Part shown: positions 9,004-17,919 of the stretch, one piece after another
Numbering within the stretch: the first letter of the stretch is position 1
Layout of the letters: every line of letters starts with the position of its first letter
From: Sphingobium sp.
GTDB lineage: Bacteria > Pseudomonadota > Alphaproteobacteria > Sphingomonadales > Sphingomonadaceae
Reading direction: 5' to 3'
DNA: 64,000 nt
Assembly: GCA_017745115.1 (NCBI GenBank)
Contig: JAGIAA010000006.1
Coordinates: forward strand, 16,802 to 80,801
Program-made: the position numbers and the translations under genes
Notes under the pieces: model-generated
The model's database searches: none
What the model was told of the DNA's origin: nothing
Seen by the model: only the letters and a program-made list of their open reading frames with translations

Positions 9004-10239
9004 ATGGTCCGCTACAGACTCATCTCGCTTGGCCTTGCGTTCTGCGCAGCCACCGCCGCAGCCCAGGCGCCCCAATATGCCGTGCCCATGCCACCGCTGT
9101 CGGCGACGCCTTATGTGTTCGATACCGCCGAGCAGCACGGCATCAAGGTCTCGGTGCTGACCAAGGCGATCGCCCGACCGTTCGCGATGGAGTTCCTGCC
9201 CGATGGCGACCTGCTGATCGCGGAGCGCGGCGGCAACCTTCGCATCATCCACAATGCGACGACGCCGCAGGCCGTGCTCGATCCCCAGCCGATCCAGGGC
9301 ATGCCCGCGCCCGACCCGGCGCCGCCCAGCCTCGGCCTACTGGACATTGCGGCGCACCCGGACTTTGCGCGCAATCACTGGCTCTATTTCACCTTCCTCG
9401 TCCTCGCTCCGAACGAGAAGCCGGCGGCGGGCTCGACGACGGATCGCATGGCCCGTCTCAAGGTCATGCGCGGCAAGCTCGAGAACGGCCGGGTGAGCAA
9501 TGTGCAGACGCTTTACGAAGGCGGCCCGTCCTATCCGGCGGGCTCCCGCGTACAAGTCGCCAAGGATGGCAAGGTTTGGGTGACGACCGGCGCGCCGTTC
9601 GGTGAAGCGGGCCAGGACCTCGGCAACATCTACGGCAAGGTGCTGCGCCTCAATGAGGATGGCACCATTCCCACGGACAATCCCTTCGTCGGCAAGACCG
9701 GCGCCAATCCGGCGATCTACACCTACGGCCACCGCGACCAGCATGGCCTGATCGTCAACCCGGTGACGGGGCAGGTCTTCACGGCCGAACATGGCCCCAA
9801 TGGCGGCGATGAGGTCAACCTCATCAAGAAGGGCGGCAATTATGGCTGGCCCAAATATTCGTTCGGACGGAATTATGACGGTAAGGATTTCCCGGATCCG
9901 CCTGTCGCGCCCGGCATCGAGCGGCCGATCCTTGTCTGGCTGCCGTCCATCGCGCCATCGGGCTTGCTGTTCTACCAGGGGGACAAATTCCCTGGCTGGA
10001 AGGGCAATCTCTTCATCGGCAGCGGCCGGCGCGGCGAGATCAACGGTACCGGCGGGCTCGAGCGCGTCGTGCTCAGTCCGGATCTGGGCGAATTGCGGCG
10101 CGAAACGCTGCTGACCCAGCTGCACAAACGGGTGCGCGACATGGTCGAGGGGCCGGACGGCAACATCTATGTGCTGACGGACGGCGACGAGTTCGCGGTG
10201 CTGAAGATAGAGCCGCAGGCGGTCAAGGCCGCGAAGTGA
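9004..10239 (+). CDS. PQQ-dependent sugar dehydrogenase (aldose sugar dehydrogenase type)
   Basis: This 411-residue periplasmic enzyme has a signal peptide (MVRYRLISLGLAFCAATAAAQA) followed by a six-bladed beta-propeller of the soluble glucose/sorbosone dehydrogenase family. Landmarks are RPFAMEFLPDGDLLIAERGG, LGLLDIAAHPDF, the catalytic-loop GHRDQHGL, and TAEHGPNGGDEVNLI. Family members oxidise aldoses with PQQ as cofactor. No PQQ biosynthesis genes are present in the window, so the cofactor source is unknown. GGGAGGA lies 6 bp before the ATG. Confidence 0.88.
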   Translation: MVRYRLISLGLAFCAATAAAQAPQYAVPMPPLSATPYVFDTAEQHGIKVSVLTKAIARPFAMEFLPDGDLLIAERGGNLRIIHNATTPQAVLDPQPIQGMPAPDPAPPSLGLLDIAAHPDFARNHWLYFTFLVLAPNEKPAAGSTTDRMARLKVMRGKLENGRVSNVQTLYEGGPSYPAGSRVQVAKDGKVWVTTGAPFGEAGQDLGNIYGKVLRLNEDGTIPTDNPFVGKTGANPAIYTYGHRDQHGLIVNPVTGQVFTAEHGPNGGDEVNLIKKGGNYGWPKYSFGRNYDGKDFPDPPVAPGIERPILVWLPSIAPSGLLFYQGDKFPGWKGNLFIGSGRRGEINGTGGLERVVLSPDLGELRRETLLTQLHKRVRDMVEGPDGNIYVLTDGDEFAVLKIEPQAVKAAK

Positions 10240-10265
10240 GGAAGATTGCGTCCGGCTGGTAGCCG

Positions 10266-11549
10266 TTACCCGTCGCTGTCGCGTTCGATATCGGCGCCGA
10301 CGGCGCTCAGCTTTTCCTCAAGCCGCTCGTAACCGCGGTCGAGATGATAGACGCGATTCACCTTGGTTTCGCCTTCGGCGGCAAGGCCGGCGAGGATGAG
10401 GCTCATCGAGGCGCGCAGGTCCGTCGCCATCACTTCCGCTCCGGTCAGCTTCTCGACGCCACGCACGATCGCCGTGCGTCCGTCGACGCGAATATCCGCA
10501 CCCATGCGCGCCAGCTCGGGCACATGCATGTAGCGGTTCTCGAAGATCGTCTCGGTCAGCACGCTGGCGCCATCGGCGAGGCAGAGCATGGCCATGAATT
10601 GGGCCTGCATGTCGGTCGGGAAGGCGGGGAAGGGTGCGGTCGAGAGCGTAAGCGGCTTGAGCTTGCCATTGGCCGCGACCTTGATTCCGCCTTTGGTGGC
10701 CTCGACATGGACACCAGTCTCGCGCAGCGCGGCGATGATGGCGTGCATGTCGTTGGCGTCGGCGCCCGCGAGCTCCAGCTCGCCGCCCGTGATCGCCGCG
10801 GCGCAGGCATAGCTGCCCGCCTCGATGCGATCCGGCATGACGGAATAGGTCGCGCCATGCAGGCGCTGTTTCCCGTGAATGACGAGCTTGTCGGTGCCGA
10901 TGCCCTCGATGTCCGCGCCCATGTCGACGAGGAGATTGCAGAGATCGACGATCTCGGGCTCACGGGCCGCATTTTCGAGGATGCAGGTGCCGTTCGCCAG
11001 CACTGCGGCCATGACGGCATTTTCCGTGGCGCCCACCGAGACGATCGGGAAGCTGAACGTGCCGCCGGGCAGGCCGCTGTCGGGCACACGCGCGGTCACA
11101 TAGCCGCTGGCGGTTTCGAGCTCCGCGCCGAGCGCTTCAAGTGCCTTGAGGTGCAGGTCGATAGGGCGGTTGCCGATCGCACACCCTCCCGGCAGCGAGA
11201 CGGTAGCCTCGCCAGCGCGGGCCAGCAGCGGACCGAGCACGAGGATCGACGCGCGCATCTTGCGCACGATGTCATAGGGCGCGAGCGTCGCTGTCACCTT
11301 GCCGGCACGGATTGTCATGACGCGGCCAAAATCCTCAGGGCGCGAGCCTTCGATCTGGGTCGAGGCGCCAAGCTGATTGAGGAGGTGGCCGAAGCTGTCG
11401 ACGTCGGCGAGGCGCGGCAAGTTGCGCAGCGTCACGGGCTCGTCGGTCAGCAGCGCACAGGGCATGAGCGTCAGCGCTGCATTCTTGGCGCCGGAAATGG
11501 GAAGCTTGCCTGACAGCGGCTTGCCGCCGCGAATGAGAATTCTGTCCAT
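10266..11549 (-). CDS. murA: UDP-N-acetylglucosamine 1-carboxyvinyltransferase MurA
   Basis: MurA transfers enolpyruvate from PEP to UDP-GlcNAc, the first committed step of peptidoglycan synthesis in the cytoplasm. The 427-residue length is normal. The N-terminal [20 protein letters not shown] and the active-site cysteine loop [20 protein letters not shown] are present. The Cys in that loop is the residue alkylated by fosfomycin in other species, so this enzyme should be of the sensitive type. The gene stands alone between a convergent dehydrogenase gene and the M20 peptidase gene on the same strand. Confidence 0.97.
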   Translation of the reverse strand: MDRILIRGGKPLSGKLPISGAKNAALTLMPCALLTDEPVTLRNLPRLADVDSFGHLLNQLGASTQIEGSRPEDFGRVMTIRAGKVTATLAPYDIVRKMRASILVLGPLLARAGEATVSLPGGCAIGNRPIDLHLKALEALGAELETASGYVTARVPDSGLPGGTFSFPIVSVGATENAVMAAVLANGTCILENAAREPEIVDLCNLLVDMGADIEGIGTDKLVIHGKQRLHGATYSVMPDRIEAGSYACAAAITGGELELAGADANDMHAIIAALRETGVHVEATKGGIKVAANGKLKPLTLSTAPFPAFPTDMQAQFMAMLCLADGASVLTETIFENRYMHVPELARMGADIRVDGRTAIVRGVEKLTGAEVMATDLRASMSLILAGLAAEGETKVNRVYHLDRGYERLEEKLSAVGADIERDSDG

Positions 11550-11701
11550 CGGCGTGTCTTAGCGAGCGCTGTGCTCCGTGCAAGAGGAGGACCGTTGCTT
11601 GTCCTTGGTGCGGTTCAGAACTTCAGCTTCTTGCGACCAACGGCGACCTGACCATGACGGGTGACGGCGGACTCTCGATCGGTCTCCACCGCCGCTGAAG
11701 C

Positions 11702-13009
11702 TCAGGGCTTGCGACCCTTCTCCAGGGAAAGCCGCGTCATGAGGATTGCCGCGCGCTTGGCCTGGCGCGGGAAGCTGTCGAGGTCGACTGTCTCGGCGGG
11801 CGTGTGGTCGCCGCCGCTGGAGGGGCCGAGACCGACAAGCCCGTCCACGTCCGATGCGACGAAGCTGATGTCCCCTGCGCCGCGCTTCAACGGGTCGAGC
11901 ACCGGCATCTTCTTGAGGCCGAGATCGGCATTGATGAGATTGAGCCGGTCGAGCAGGGCGAGGTTGCCGGACGTCGGCGCCATCGGCGGATAGCCCTCCT
12001 TGAAGACGATCTTGGCGTCAGTCTCCGGCAGATGCTGCGCGACGATCGCTTCCATCTTGGCGCGCACGCGCTGGATCTGCTCGGGGCTGAGCGCCCGGAA
12101 ATCGCCGCGGGCGATGGCGATCGGTGGAATGATGTTGGACTTGCCGGTCGAGGCGGTCTCGGCCTCGTCCGCGCTCAGCGAAGCCGTCGCGCCGCCGGCA
12201 ATCAGGCCGATATTATAAGTGAGGTTGGGCTCGGGCAGCTGCGTGCGGAAAGCGTCGATGATGCGGACCAGCTCGTAGACCGCGCCATAGCCGGCATCCT
12301 TCGAGAAAATGCCGCTGGAATGGGCGGTCTTGCCTGTCGCTGTGATGATGTAGTCGCCGGCTGATCGCCGCGCGACGGAGCCGTAATCGTCGCCATCGAC
12401 GACCGCCAGCCCCTCGAAATCGAGTGCCACATCGGCCCGCTTGCCGGCCGCGATAAGATCCGCGCGGGAAATGCTGGTCGGCGAACCGGCCGACTCTTCG
12501 TCGCCGGTCAACACCACCTCGATGTTCGCATCCTTCAGCGTCCCGGCCTTTTGCATGGCGCGCAGGGCCATGAACATGACCGCGACGCCGCCTTTATCGT
12601 CCGACGCACCGGGCCCGTGCAGCTTGTCGCCCGTGCGTTCGTAGGTCTGGAACGGTGAACTGGGCTCGAACACAGTGTCGAGATGACCGATGAGCAACAT
12701 CCTGGTGGTGCCGGGCTTGCCCTTGTGCACCGCGACGATATGTCCGGCGCGCTGGACTGCCTCCATCGGCACCCAAGTGACAGTGAAGCCCAGCGCCTCC
12801 AGCTCCGGCCGCACCATTTCGGCGACTTTGATCACCCCGGCGATGTTGCGGGTGCCACTGTTCTGGGCGACCCACTTCTCGAGCATTGCCACCGTATACT
12901 CCTGGTCGGCATCGACGGCGGCGGCGATCTTCTGCTCGGACGTTGACAACTTGGCGGCCGTGGGAGAGACGGCCAGCAGAACGGCGAGCGCGGCAAACGT
13001 GCATTTCAT
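11702..13009 (-). CDS. M20-family metallopeptidase (glutamate carboxypeptidase-like), exported
   Basis: A 435-residue zinc exopeptidase with a signal peptide (MKCTFAALAVLLAVSPTAA). Metal ligands and catalytic residues can be seen: H and D in IGHLDTV, D in GASDDKGG, the general base E in TGDEESAG, a later D in ALDFEG and H in GGDHTPAETV. A dimerisation domain with THSSGI-like AKTAHSSGI lies between. The start at 13009 is chosen because it begins the signal peptide; the frame stays open 21 codons further upstream. The natural substrate is unknown. Confidence 0.9.
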   Translation of the reverse strand: MKCTFAALAVLLAVSPTAAKLSTSEQKIAAAVDADQEYTVAMLEKWVAQNSGTRNIAGVIKVAEMVRPELEALGFTVTWVPMEAVQRAGHIVAVHKGKPGTTRMLLIGHLDTVFEPSSPFQTYERTGDKLHGPGASDDKGGVAVMFMALRAMQKAGTLKDANIEVVLTGDEESAGSPTSISRADLIAAGKRADVALDFEGLAVVDGDDYGSVARRSAGDYIITATGKTAHSSGIFSKDAGYGAVYELVRIIDAFRTQLPEPNLTYNIGLIAGGATASLSADEAETASTGKSNIIPPIAIARGDFRALSPEQIQRVRAKMEAIVAQHLPETDAKIVFKEGYPPMAPTSGNLALLDRLNLINADLGLKKMPVLDPLKRGAGDISFVASDVDGLVGLGPSSGGDHTPAETVDLDSFPRQAKRAAILMTRLSLEKGRKP

Positions 13010-13150
13010 GCCGCCATGATAGGGGGGCGGGGACGTGCTGCAATGCGTAAAATCGAACTCCGTCCGCACCATACCATCCTCCGAAGGTTGGAATGCGCCC
13101 GTAACCTCTTCGTCACTTCTGCTTTGCTAATAAGGTAGGAGGAGGCGCCG

Positions 13151-13531
13151 ATGTTCAACTTCTCATTTGATTCAACGGCTGGTGTCCTTCAAGTCCGCGT
13201 CGCGGGCTCCTGGACGGCGGCCGAGGTCGAGCGTTATGCCCGCGAGGCGCGCGTCCAGTTCACGGACGCGCGCAAGAAGGCCGGCAATCTCCGCCTACTG
13301 ATCGACCTGGGTGCCGCGCATGTCCTGAGCCAGGAGCTCATGGATCCGCTGGCCAAGGCCGGCATGCAATATTCCCAGCCCGACGATCGCGTGGCGATGG
13401 TTGTGGGTTCGACCCTGTTGAAGCTGCAGATGCGGCGAATGCTGGGCGAAGCGCCCGTGCCGATCTTCCTGTCCGCTACAGAAGCGATGAACTGGATGCT
13501 GTCCGACAAGGATGTCAGCGCCGCCGGATGA
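13151..13531 (+). CDS. STAS/SpoIIAA-like small protein
   Basis: A 126-residue soluble protein with the alternating strand/helix pattern of SpoIIAA-like (STAS-related) proteins: FDSTAGVLQVRVAGSWTAAEVE..., then NLRLLIDLGAAHVLSQELMDPL, then VAMVVGSTLLKLQMRRML. It has no obvious partner. The next gene is convergent and encodes a PilZ-like protein. A strong AGGAGGAGG stands about 6 bp before the ATG. Function unknown. Confidence 0.65.
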   Translation: MFNFSFDSTAGVLQVRVAGSWTAAEVERYAREARVQFTDARKKAGNLRLLIDLGAAHVLSQELMDPLAKAGMQYSQPDDRVAMVVGSTLLKLQMRRMLGEAPVPIFLSATEAMNWMLSDKDVSAAG

Positions 13532-13543
13532 GGCGGCTCGCTC

Positions 13544-13903
13544 TCACGCCGATTTCTTGCCGAAACCACCTTGTACGCGCGGCGACTTGTTTGCGCCGAA
13601 GGCATTCACGTTTTCCTGGAAGCGCTTCCAGATCGCAGCGAGCGGCCCCTGGTTGAGCGGCGTGTCGAGCCGCACGCCGACCGTGCCGTCCGGCTTGGCC
13701 CAGCGCACCGTCCCGCACACCGTGTCGCCTTGGCATTCGATGATTACACGCATGCGGGGTTGGGCTTTTTCGAAGCCGCCCAGGCGCAGGCCCTGCTGTG
13801 ACACGTCGATGATGAACGCCTGCTGCCCATCGAGCACGGTGCTGACGAACACGGGAAGCTCGGTGCGGAAGCGTCGGTCTATGCGGTTGTTGTCGTCGCT
13901 CAC
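13544..13903 (-). CDS. PilZ-domain-like protein
   Basis: A 119-residue protein matching a minimal PilZ domain. It has the N-terminal RRFRTELP (RxxxR-type arginine pair), the strand VSTVLDGQQAFIIDVSQQGLRLGG, which corresponds to the D/NxSxxG motif that contacts cyclic di-GMP, and VCGTVRWAKPDGTVGVRL. It probably binds c-di-GMP or is a degenerate member; the first arginine box is not perfect. It starts with GTG at 13903. Its 3' end faces the STAS-like gene 12 bp away. Confidence 0.75.
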   Translation of the reverse strand: MSDDNNRIDRRFRTELPVFVSTVLDGQQAFIIDVSQQGLRLGGFEKAQPRMRVIIECQGDTVCGTVRWAKPDGTVGVRLDTPLNQGPLAAIWKRFQENVNAFGANKSPRVQGGFGKKSA

Positions 13904-13970
13904 GGCTCATTCGTCCTGGTGGCCAACGTGGCCTGCCGATTCCTTCTAGAACAAATGCTGCCGGATGTCG

Positions 13971-14537
13971 TCAGGCCAAAAGTTCGACATCCCAGTAAAG
14001 CCAGTCGTGCCAGCTTTCATGCAGATGGTTGGGCGGGAAGGCGCGGCCGTGATCCTGCAGCTGCCAGCTGGTCGGGCGGATCGGATATTCGTGGAGGTGC
14101 ATGCCGGCCTCGCGCGGCGTGCGGCCGCCCTTCTTGAGATTGCAGGGCGAGCAGGCCGTGGTGACGTTCTCCCACGTCGTTCGGCCGCCGGCGCGGCGCG
14201 GCACCACATGATCGAAGGTCAGCTCCTTGGTCGACCCGCAATATTGGCAGGTGAACTTGTCGCGCAGGAACAAGTTGAATCGTGTGAAGGCGGGATGTTC
14301 GCTGGGCCGCACATATTGCTTGAGCGCGATCACCGAGGGGATTTGCATTTGGAAGCTGGGGGAATGGACTTCCCGGTCGTAGCTGGCGACAATGTCCACT
14401 CGATCTAAAAAAACCGCCTTGATGGCGGTTTGCCAAGACCACAGGCTCAGCGGATAATAAGAGAGCGGCGTATAGTCCGCATTGAGGACCAGCGCCGGAC
14501 AGTTTTCCGGATGTCGTATTCGATCGGGATGATACAT
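13971..14537 (-). CDS. HNH endonuclease family protein
   Basis: A 188-residue protein of the chromosomal HNH family that is widespread in alphaproteobacteria. The HNH module is visible: CQYCGSTKELTFDHVVPRRAGG, then WENVTTACSPCNLKKGGRTP, with two CxxC pairs likely to bind zinc. The N-terminal region ALVLNADYTPLSYYPLSLWSW is typical of this subfamily. The cellular role is not known; it is usually not part of a mobile element, and nothing mobile is seen here. Confidence 0.88.
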   Translation of the reverse strand: MYHPDRIRHPENCPALVLNADYTPLSYYPLSLWSWQTAIKAVFLDRVDIVASYDREVHSPSFQMQIPSVIALKQYVRPSEHPAFTRFNLFLRDKFTCQYCGSTKELTFDHVVPRRAGGRTTWENVTTACSPCNLKKGGRTPREAGMHLHEYPIRPTSWQLQDHGRAFPPNHLHESWHDWLYWDVELLA

Positions 14538-14638
14538 GCGCTCTCTCAGGCTCCCTTTCGTTGCCGACGCACTCCCTAGAGGAAGAAGCGTGACGACCTC
14601 ATGACAGCATCCTTAATGAGTCCTCGTCAAGAGCTAGT

Positions 14639-15562
14639 ATGAGTCAAAATCGCATCCCACCGCATCTGGTGACTCGCTTCGCCCCAAGTCCGACCGGCGG
14701 GCTCCATGTCGGGCATGGCTATTCGGCGTTGCTTGCCCATGACCTGGCGCGTGATCGCGGCGGACGCTTCCTGCTGCGCATCGAGGACATCGACATGACA
14801 CGGTGCCGCCCCGAGTTCACGGACGGCATACGGGAAGACCTCCAATGGCTTGGAATCACGTGGGATGACATCGTGATCCAATCGGAGCGGCTGGCGGACT
14901 ATGACGCGGCGCTGGAGCAATTGAAGGTGCAGGGGCTCGTGTATCCCTGCTTCTGCAGCCGCGCGGACATCGCACGGGAAGTGGCTGCGAGTCTGTCTGC
15001 GCCGCATGGCGCCGACGGACCGCTCTATCCGGGGACGTGCCGCGGCCTTCATCGAGACGAGCGGGCGATACGTATCGAGCGTGGCGATCCGCACAGCTGG
15101 CGGTTGGATATGGCGGCGGCGATGGCCCGCACGGGGCCGCTGAGTTGGCAGGACGAGACCGCAGGCGACATCGCTGTCGATCCGGACGCGCTTGGCGATC
15201 TCATCCTCAAGGGCCGCGAGAGCCCGGCGAGCTATCATCTTGCCGTGGTCGTGGATGATGCGGCGCAAGGCGTGACCGATGTCGTGCGCGGCCGCGATGT
15301 CCGGGCCTCGACCCACGCGCACCGCATGTTGCAGGAGTTGCTCGGCCTGCCGATGCCCTTCTATCGCCATCACGGGCTCGTCGTGGACGCCGAAGGCAAG
15401 CGTCTCGCCAAGCGCGCGGCAGGCCTCAGCCTGGCTGAACTGCGCGAGGCTGGTTGGGACGGCGCGGCATTGGCGGCGGACCTGCGCGCCGGGCGCTTTC
15501 CGGTTGGCACAGGGCTGGAGCAGCCTTACATGAGCGAGGACAGGAGTCCGTCCCATGGGTAA
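14639..15562 (+). CDS. gluQ: Glutamyl-Q tRNA(Asp) synthetase
   Basis: This 307-residue protein is a shortened glutamyl-tRNA synthetase without an anticodon-binding domain. It has TRFAPSPTGGLHVGHGYSAL (class I HIGH motif as HVGHG), RIEDIDMTR, a zinc-knuckle-like CFCSRAD ... YPGTCRG, and a KMSKS equivalent GKRLAKR. Family members glutamylate queuosine in the anticodon of tRNA(Asp). It overlaps the next gene by 8 bp. Confidence 0.93.
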   Translation: MSQNRIPPHLVTRFAPSPTGGLHVGHGYSALLAHDLARDRGGRFLLRIEDIDMTRCRPEFTDGIREDLQWLGITWDDIVIQSERLADYDAALEQLKVQGLVYPCFCSRADIAREVAASLSAPHGADGPLYPGTCRGLHRDERAIRIERGDPHSWRLDMAAAMARTGPLSWQDETAGDIAVDPDALGDLILKGRESPASYHLAVVVDDAAQGVTDVVRGRDVRASTHAHRMLQELLGLPMPFYRHHGLVVDAEGKRLAKRAAGLSLAELREAGWDGAALAADLRAGRFPVGTGLEQPYMSEDRSPSHG

Positions 15563-15791
15563 TGCCTTCATCGTCCTTCTCATCGTCGTCTTCGCGATCG
15601 GTGCCGTCGTCATGCTGGTGCGCGGCGTCATCGCGTTCCTCAAGACGACCGAGGAGGACCTCAAGAGCGGCGTCAACGGCCCCAGCCAGTCGAGCCTCAA
15701 GCAGAACCGCATGATGATGGGCCGCGTCACCTTCCAGGCGCTGGCGATCCTGATGGTCGCGCTGCTGCTGCTGATCAACGGCGGCCGCTGA
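15555..15791 (+). CDS. HIG1-domain twin-transmembrane protein
   Basis: A 78-residue protein with two membrane helices (residues about 4-27 and 58-74) joined by a charged loop that contains SSLKQNRMMMGRVTFQALAI, the HIG1-like motif. Bacterial HIG1 proteins are small inner-membrane proteins, some associated with cytochrome oxidase. It starts within the gluQ 3' end, with AGGAG about 8 bp upstream of the ATG. Confidence 0.82.
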   Translation: MGNAFIVLLIVVFAIGAVVMLVRGVIAFLKTTEEDLKSGVNGPSQSSLKQNRMMMGRVTFQALAILMVALLLLINGGR

Positions 15792-15809
15792 GCCGGGAGC
15801 GGGCTGGGC

Positions 15810-16379
15810 ATGGTCCGCCTCAACCGCATCTACACGCGCACGGGAGACGACGGCACGACCGGCCTGGTCGACGGATCGCGCGTCGCCAAGGACGATGCAC
15901 GGATGGCGGCGATCGGCGAGGTCGATGAGCTCAACAGCGCGATCGGCGTCGCCGGGGCGGCGATGAGCGATCCGGGCCGCGCCGCACTGCTACAGTCCGT
16001 GCAGAACGATCTTTTCGATCTCGGCGCCGACATCGCGACGCCGGGAGACGACTTCGCGCCTTCGGAAATGGTGTTGCGCATCATCCCCGCCCAGGTGGAG
16101 CGGCTCGAGCGTGCCATCGATGCGCTCAACGAGGATCTGGAGCCGCTGCGCAGCTTCATCCTGCCCGGCGGATCGCCGGCGGCAGCGCATGTGCATCTCG
16201 CCCGCGCCATTGCACGTCGGGCGGAGCGGGCCGTCATTGCGGCGGGCCGGGCGGCGCCGATCAACCCGGCGGCACTGGCCTACCTCAATCGCCTGTCGGA
16301 CCTGCTCTTCGTCCTGGCTCGCGCTCTAAATGCGGACGTAACCGGCGACATTCTCTGGGTCCCCGGGGCGCAGCGCTAG
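15810..16379 (+). CDS. PduO-type cob(I)alamin adenosyltransferase
   Basis: This 189-residue protein converts cob(I)alamin to adenosylcobalamin using ATP. The N-terminal RIYTRTGDDGTTGL is the ATP-binding signature of the PduO/EutT-like family. GEVDELNSAIG and the C-terminal RRAERAV with NRLSDLLFVLAR are also characteristic. It follows the HIG1 gene by 18 bp on the same strand and probably shares the gluQ transcript. It complements the B12 uptake operon at 58-63 kb. Confidence 0.93.
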   Translation: MVRLNRIYTRTGDDGTTGLVDGSRVAKDDARMAAIGEVDELNSAIGVAGAAMSDPGRAALLQSVQNDLFDLGADIATPGDDFAPSEMVLRIIPAQVERLERAIDALNEDLEPLRSFILPGGSPAAAHVHLARAIARRAERAVIAAGRAAPINPAALAYLNRLSDLLFVLARALNADVTGDILWVPGAQR

Positions 16380-16418
16380 GGACTTCTATTTGTCGCATCC
16401 CCCAGCTATCGCGGACCA

Positions 16419-17564
16419 ATGGATCGACGTTCATTGCTGCAGCTTCTGGCAGGCGGTGCCGCCGCCTCTCTCCTGCTCGACAAGTCCTTGGCGCAGGCCG
16501 CCGCCGATGGTCCAATCGTAGCGCCCATCGCGCTGCGCGCCCAGCGCGTCGCCCTGTCGTGCAGCTTTGCCGGAAAAGGCCCCTACGATCTCGCGCTCGA
16601 CACAGGTGCGATCATCAGTCTCATCCGCGGCGATTTCGCGCGGTCCACGGGTTTTGTGGCGCGGGGGAAGGTCAGCCTGGGCGTGGGTGCCCAGCGCGGT
16701 CAATATGACATCGTCGAAGCGCGCGATGTCGTGATCGGAGGCGCGATCCGGCAGCCATCGCTGCAGTTCGCTATCACCGACGAGGTCAATTTCGGTGCCG
16801 GGATCGTGGGCTCGCTCGGTGCCGGCATTCTGACCGCGATCGACAGCGAGCTCGATTTCGGCACCGGACAGTGGCGACTGCACCCTGCTGGCCTGCCGCC
16901 GCGCGAGGGCTGGACACGTCATGACAGGGCCATCCAGCTGATCTCGCCGATCGGCGGTTCGTCCTATCTTTTCGCGACAGTCGATATCGGTGGCGCGGTC
17001 CTGCGTTGCGCGCTCGACACAGGCTCCCCGACGCCGATCCGGCTTTTCGCCGAGGGGGTCAAGGCGGCTGGCCTGCAGGATTGGCCGGCGCGCAACTGGT
17101 CGCCCGGCACCAGGCGCGGCAAGGCGATGGTGCCCATCGTGCGACTGGCAAAGCCACTGGCGATCGGCGCGATGAAAATGGAACGTCCGCTCGCGACTCT
17201 GGACATGGAGACGCACGACAGTCTCTTTGGCAGCGCTTTGGTGGGCCTCCCATTGATCCGCCGGCTGGACCTCGCGACGCAGGTCAAGGACGCCGCGCTA
17301 TGGACGCGGCCGAATGGCGTCGCCTATCCAGAGCCGAGCTATAACATGTCGGGCATCTGGATCGACCGCGAGGGATCGAAGCTCAGTATCGGCGCGGTGG
17401 GGAAGGGCAGCCCGGCGGAAAGGGCTGGGCTGAAGGTCGGCGACGTGATCGGCGGACAGGCCTTCCAGCCGTTGATCGCGGCGCTGAACGGGCCGGCCGG
17501 AAGCTCGACCACTTTTGTCGTCAACGGCCAGACCGTTACCCTGACGCTGGAAGACTATCTATAG
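16419..17564 (+). CDS. Retropepsin-like aspartyl protease with two DTG motifs and a C-terminal PDZ domain
   Basis: A 381-residue exported protein. The N-terminus MDRRSLLQLLAGGAAAS has a twin-arginine-like start. Two aspartyl-protease motifs are present, DLALDTGAIISLI (about residue 67) and LRCALDTGSPTPI (about residue 201), each at the start of a beta-rich half. This could build the two-Asp active site in one chain rather than by dimerisation. The C-terminal 75 residues resemble a PDZ domain (GSPAERAGLKVGDVIGGQ). The substrate is unknown. No close Shine-Dalgarno sequence is seen before the ATG. Confidence 0.8.
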   Translation: MDRRSLLQLLAGGAAASLLLDKSLAQAAADGPIVAPIALRAQRVALSCSFAGKGPYDLALDTGAIISLIRGDFARSTGFVARGKVSLGVGAQRGQYDIVEARDVVIGGAIRQPSLQFAITDEVNFGAGIVGSLGAGILTAIDSELDFGTGQWRLHPAGLPPREGWTRHDRAIQLISPIGGSSYLFATVDIGGAVLRCALDTGSPTPIRLFAEGVKAAGLQDWPARNWSPGTRRGKAMVPIVRLAKPLAIGAMKMERPLATLDMETHDSLFGSALVGLPLIRRLDLATQVKDAALWTRPNGVAYPEPSYNMSGIWIDREGSKLSIGAVGKGSPAERAGLKVGDVIGGQAFQPLIAALNGPAGSSTTFVVNGQTVTLTLEDYL

Positions 17565-17598
17565 CTGCGGGACTCGAGCGAGGTCCTCTGCCGAATGC

Positions 17599-17721
17599 TC
17601 AGGCGGCACCCGCCATGATGGCGATAACGGACGAGAAGCTGGTCAGCGCGAACAGGATGGCAAGCGACATCAGCGTCGAGGTGGCGGCGAAACCGGGCTT
17701 GGCGGCGTAGGTCTTGATCAT
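17599..17721 (-). CDS. Hypothetical 40-residue membrane peptide
   Basis: A short ORF reading MIKTYAAKPGFAATSTLMSL and continuing as a hydrophobic helix to IAIMAGAA. It has one predicted membrane segment and a positively charged N-terminus. AAGGAA lies about 8 bp upstream of the ATG on the minus strand. A larger minus-strand ORF that spans this place in another frame has no such features. I do not recognise the peptide. The call rests on the ribosome binding site and composition only. Confidence 0.5.
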   Translation of the reverse strand: MIKTYAAKPGFAATSTLMSLAILFALTSFSSVIAIMAGAA

Positions 17722-17919
17722 GGGTCTGTTCCTTCATTGAATTGCGATGAGACCCGTCTAACTGCTTAGCTTGATAATAATGTCTCGCGGCGGTTAAAGT
17801 AGAATTCAAAGCTGAAATGTTGCGGACAGTTATGCGACAATTGGTGCCGTCTCGCTGGAATGCAAACGGGGCAGCTCTCCCAAGCCGCCCCGCTAGCAAT
17901 GTCGGCAAAGATGAGGTCC

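Noticed and set aside
11610..11701. In-frame 28-codon extension after the M20 peptidase stop codon (ending VAVGRKKLKF)
   Set aside because: The open frame after TGA is short, and the peptidase already has its normal length. I see no signal for readthrough, so chance is the simpler explanation.
17555..17908. 117-codon minus-strand ORF downstream of the protease gene
   Set aside because: Its translation has no protein-like features, and the region is better explained by the 40-codon ORF in another frame with a ribosome binding site.
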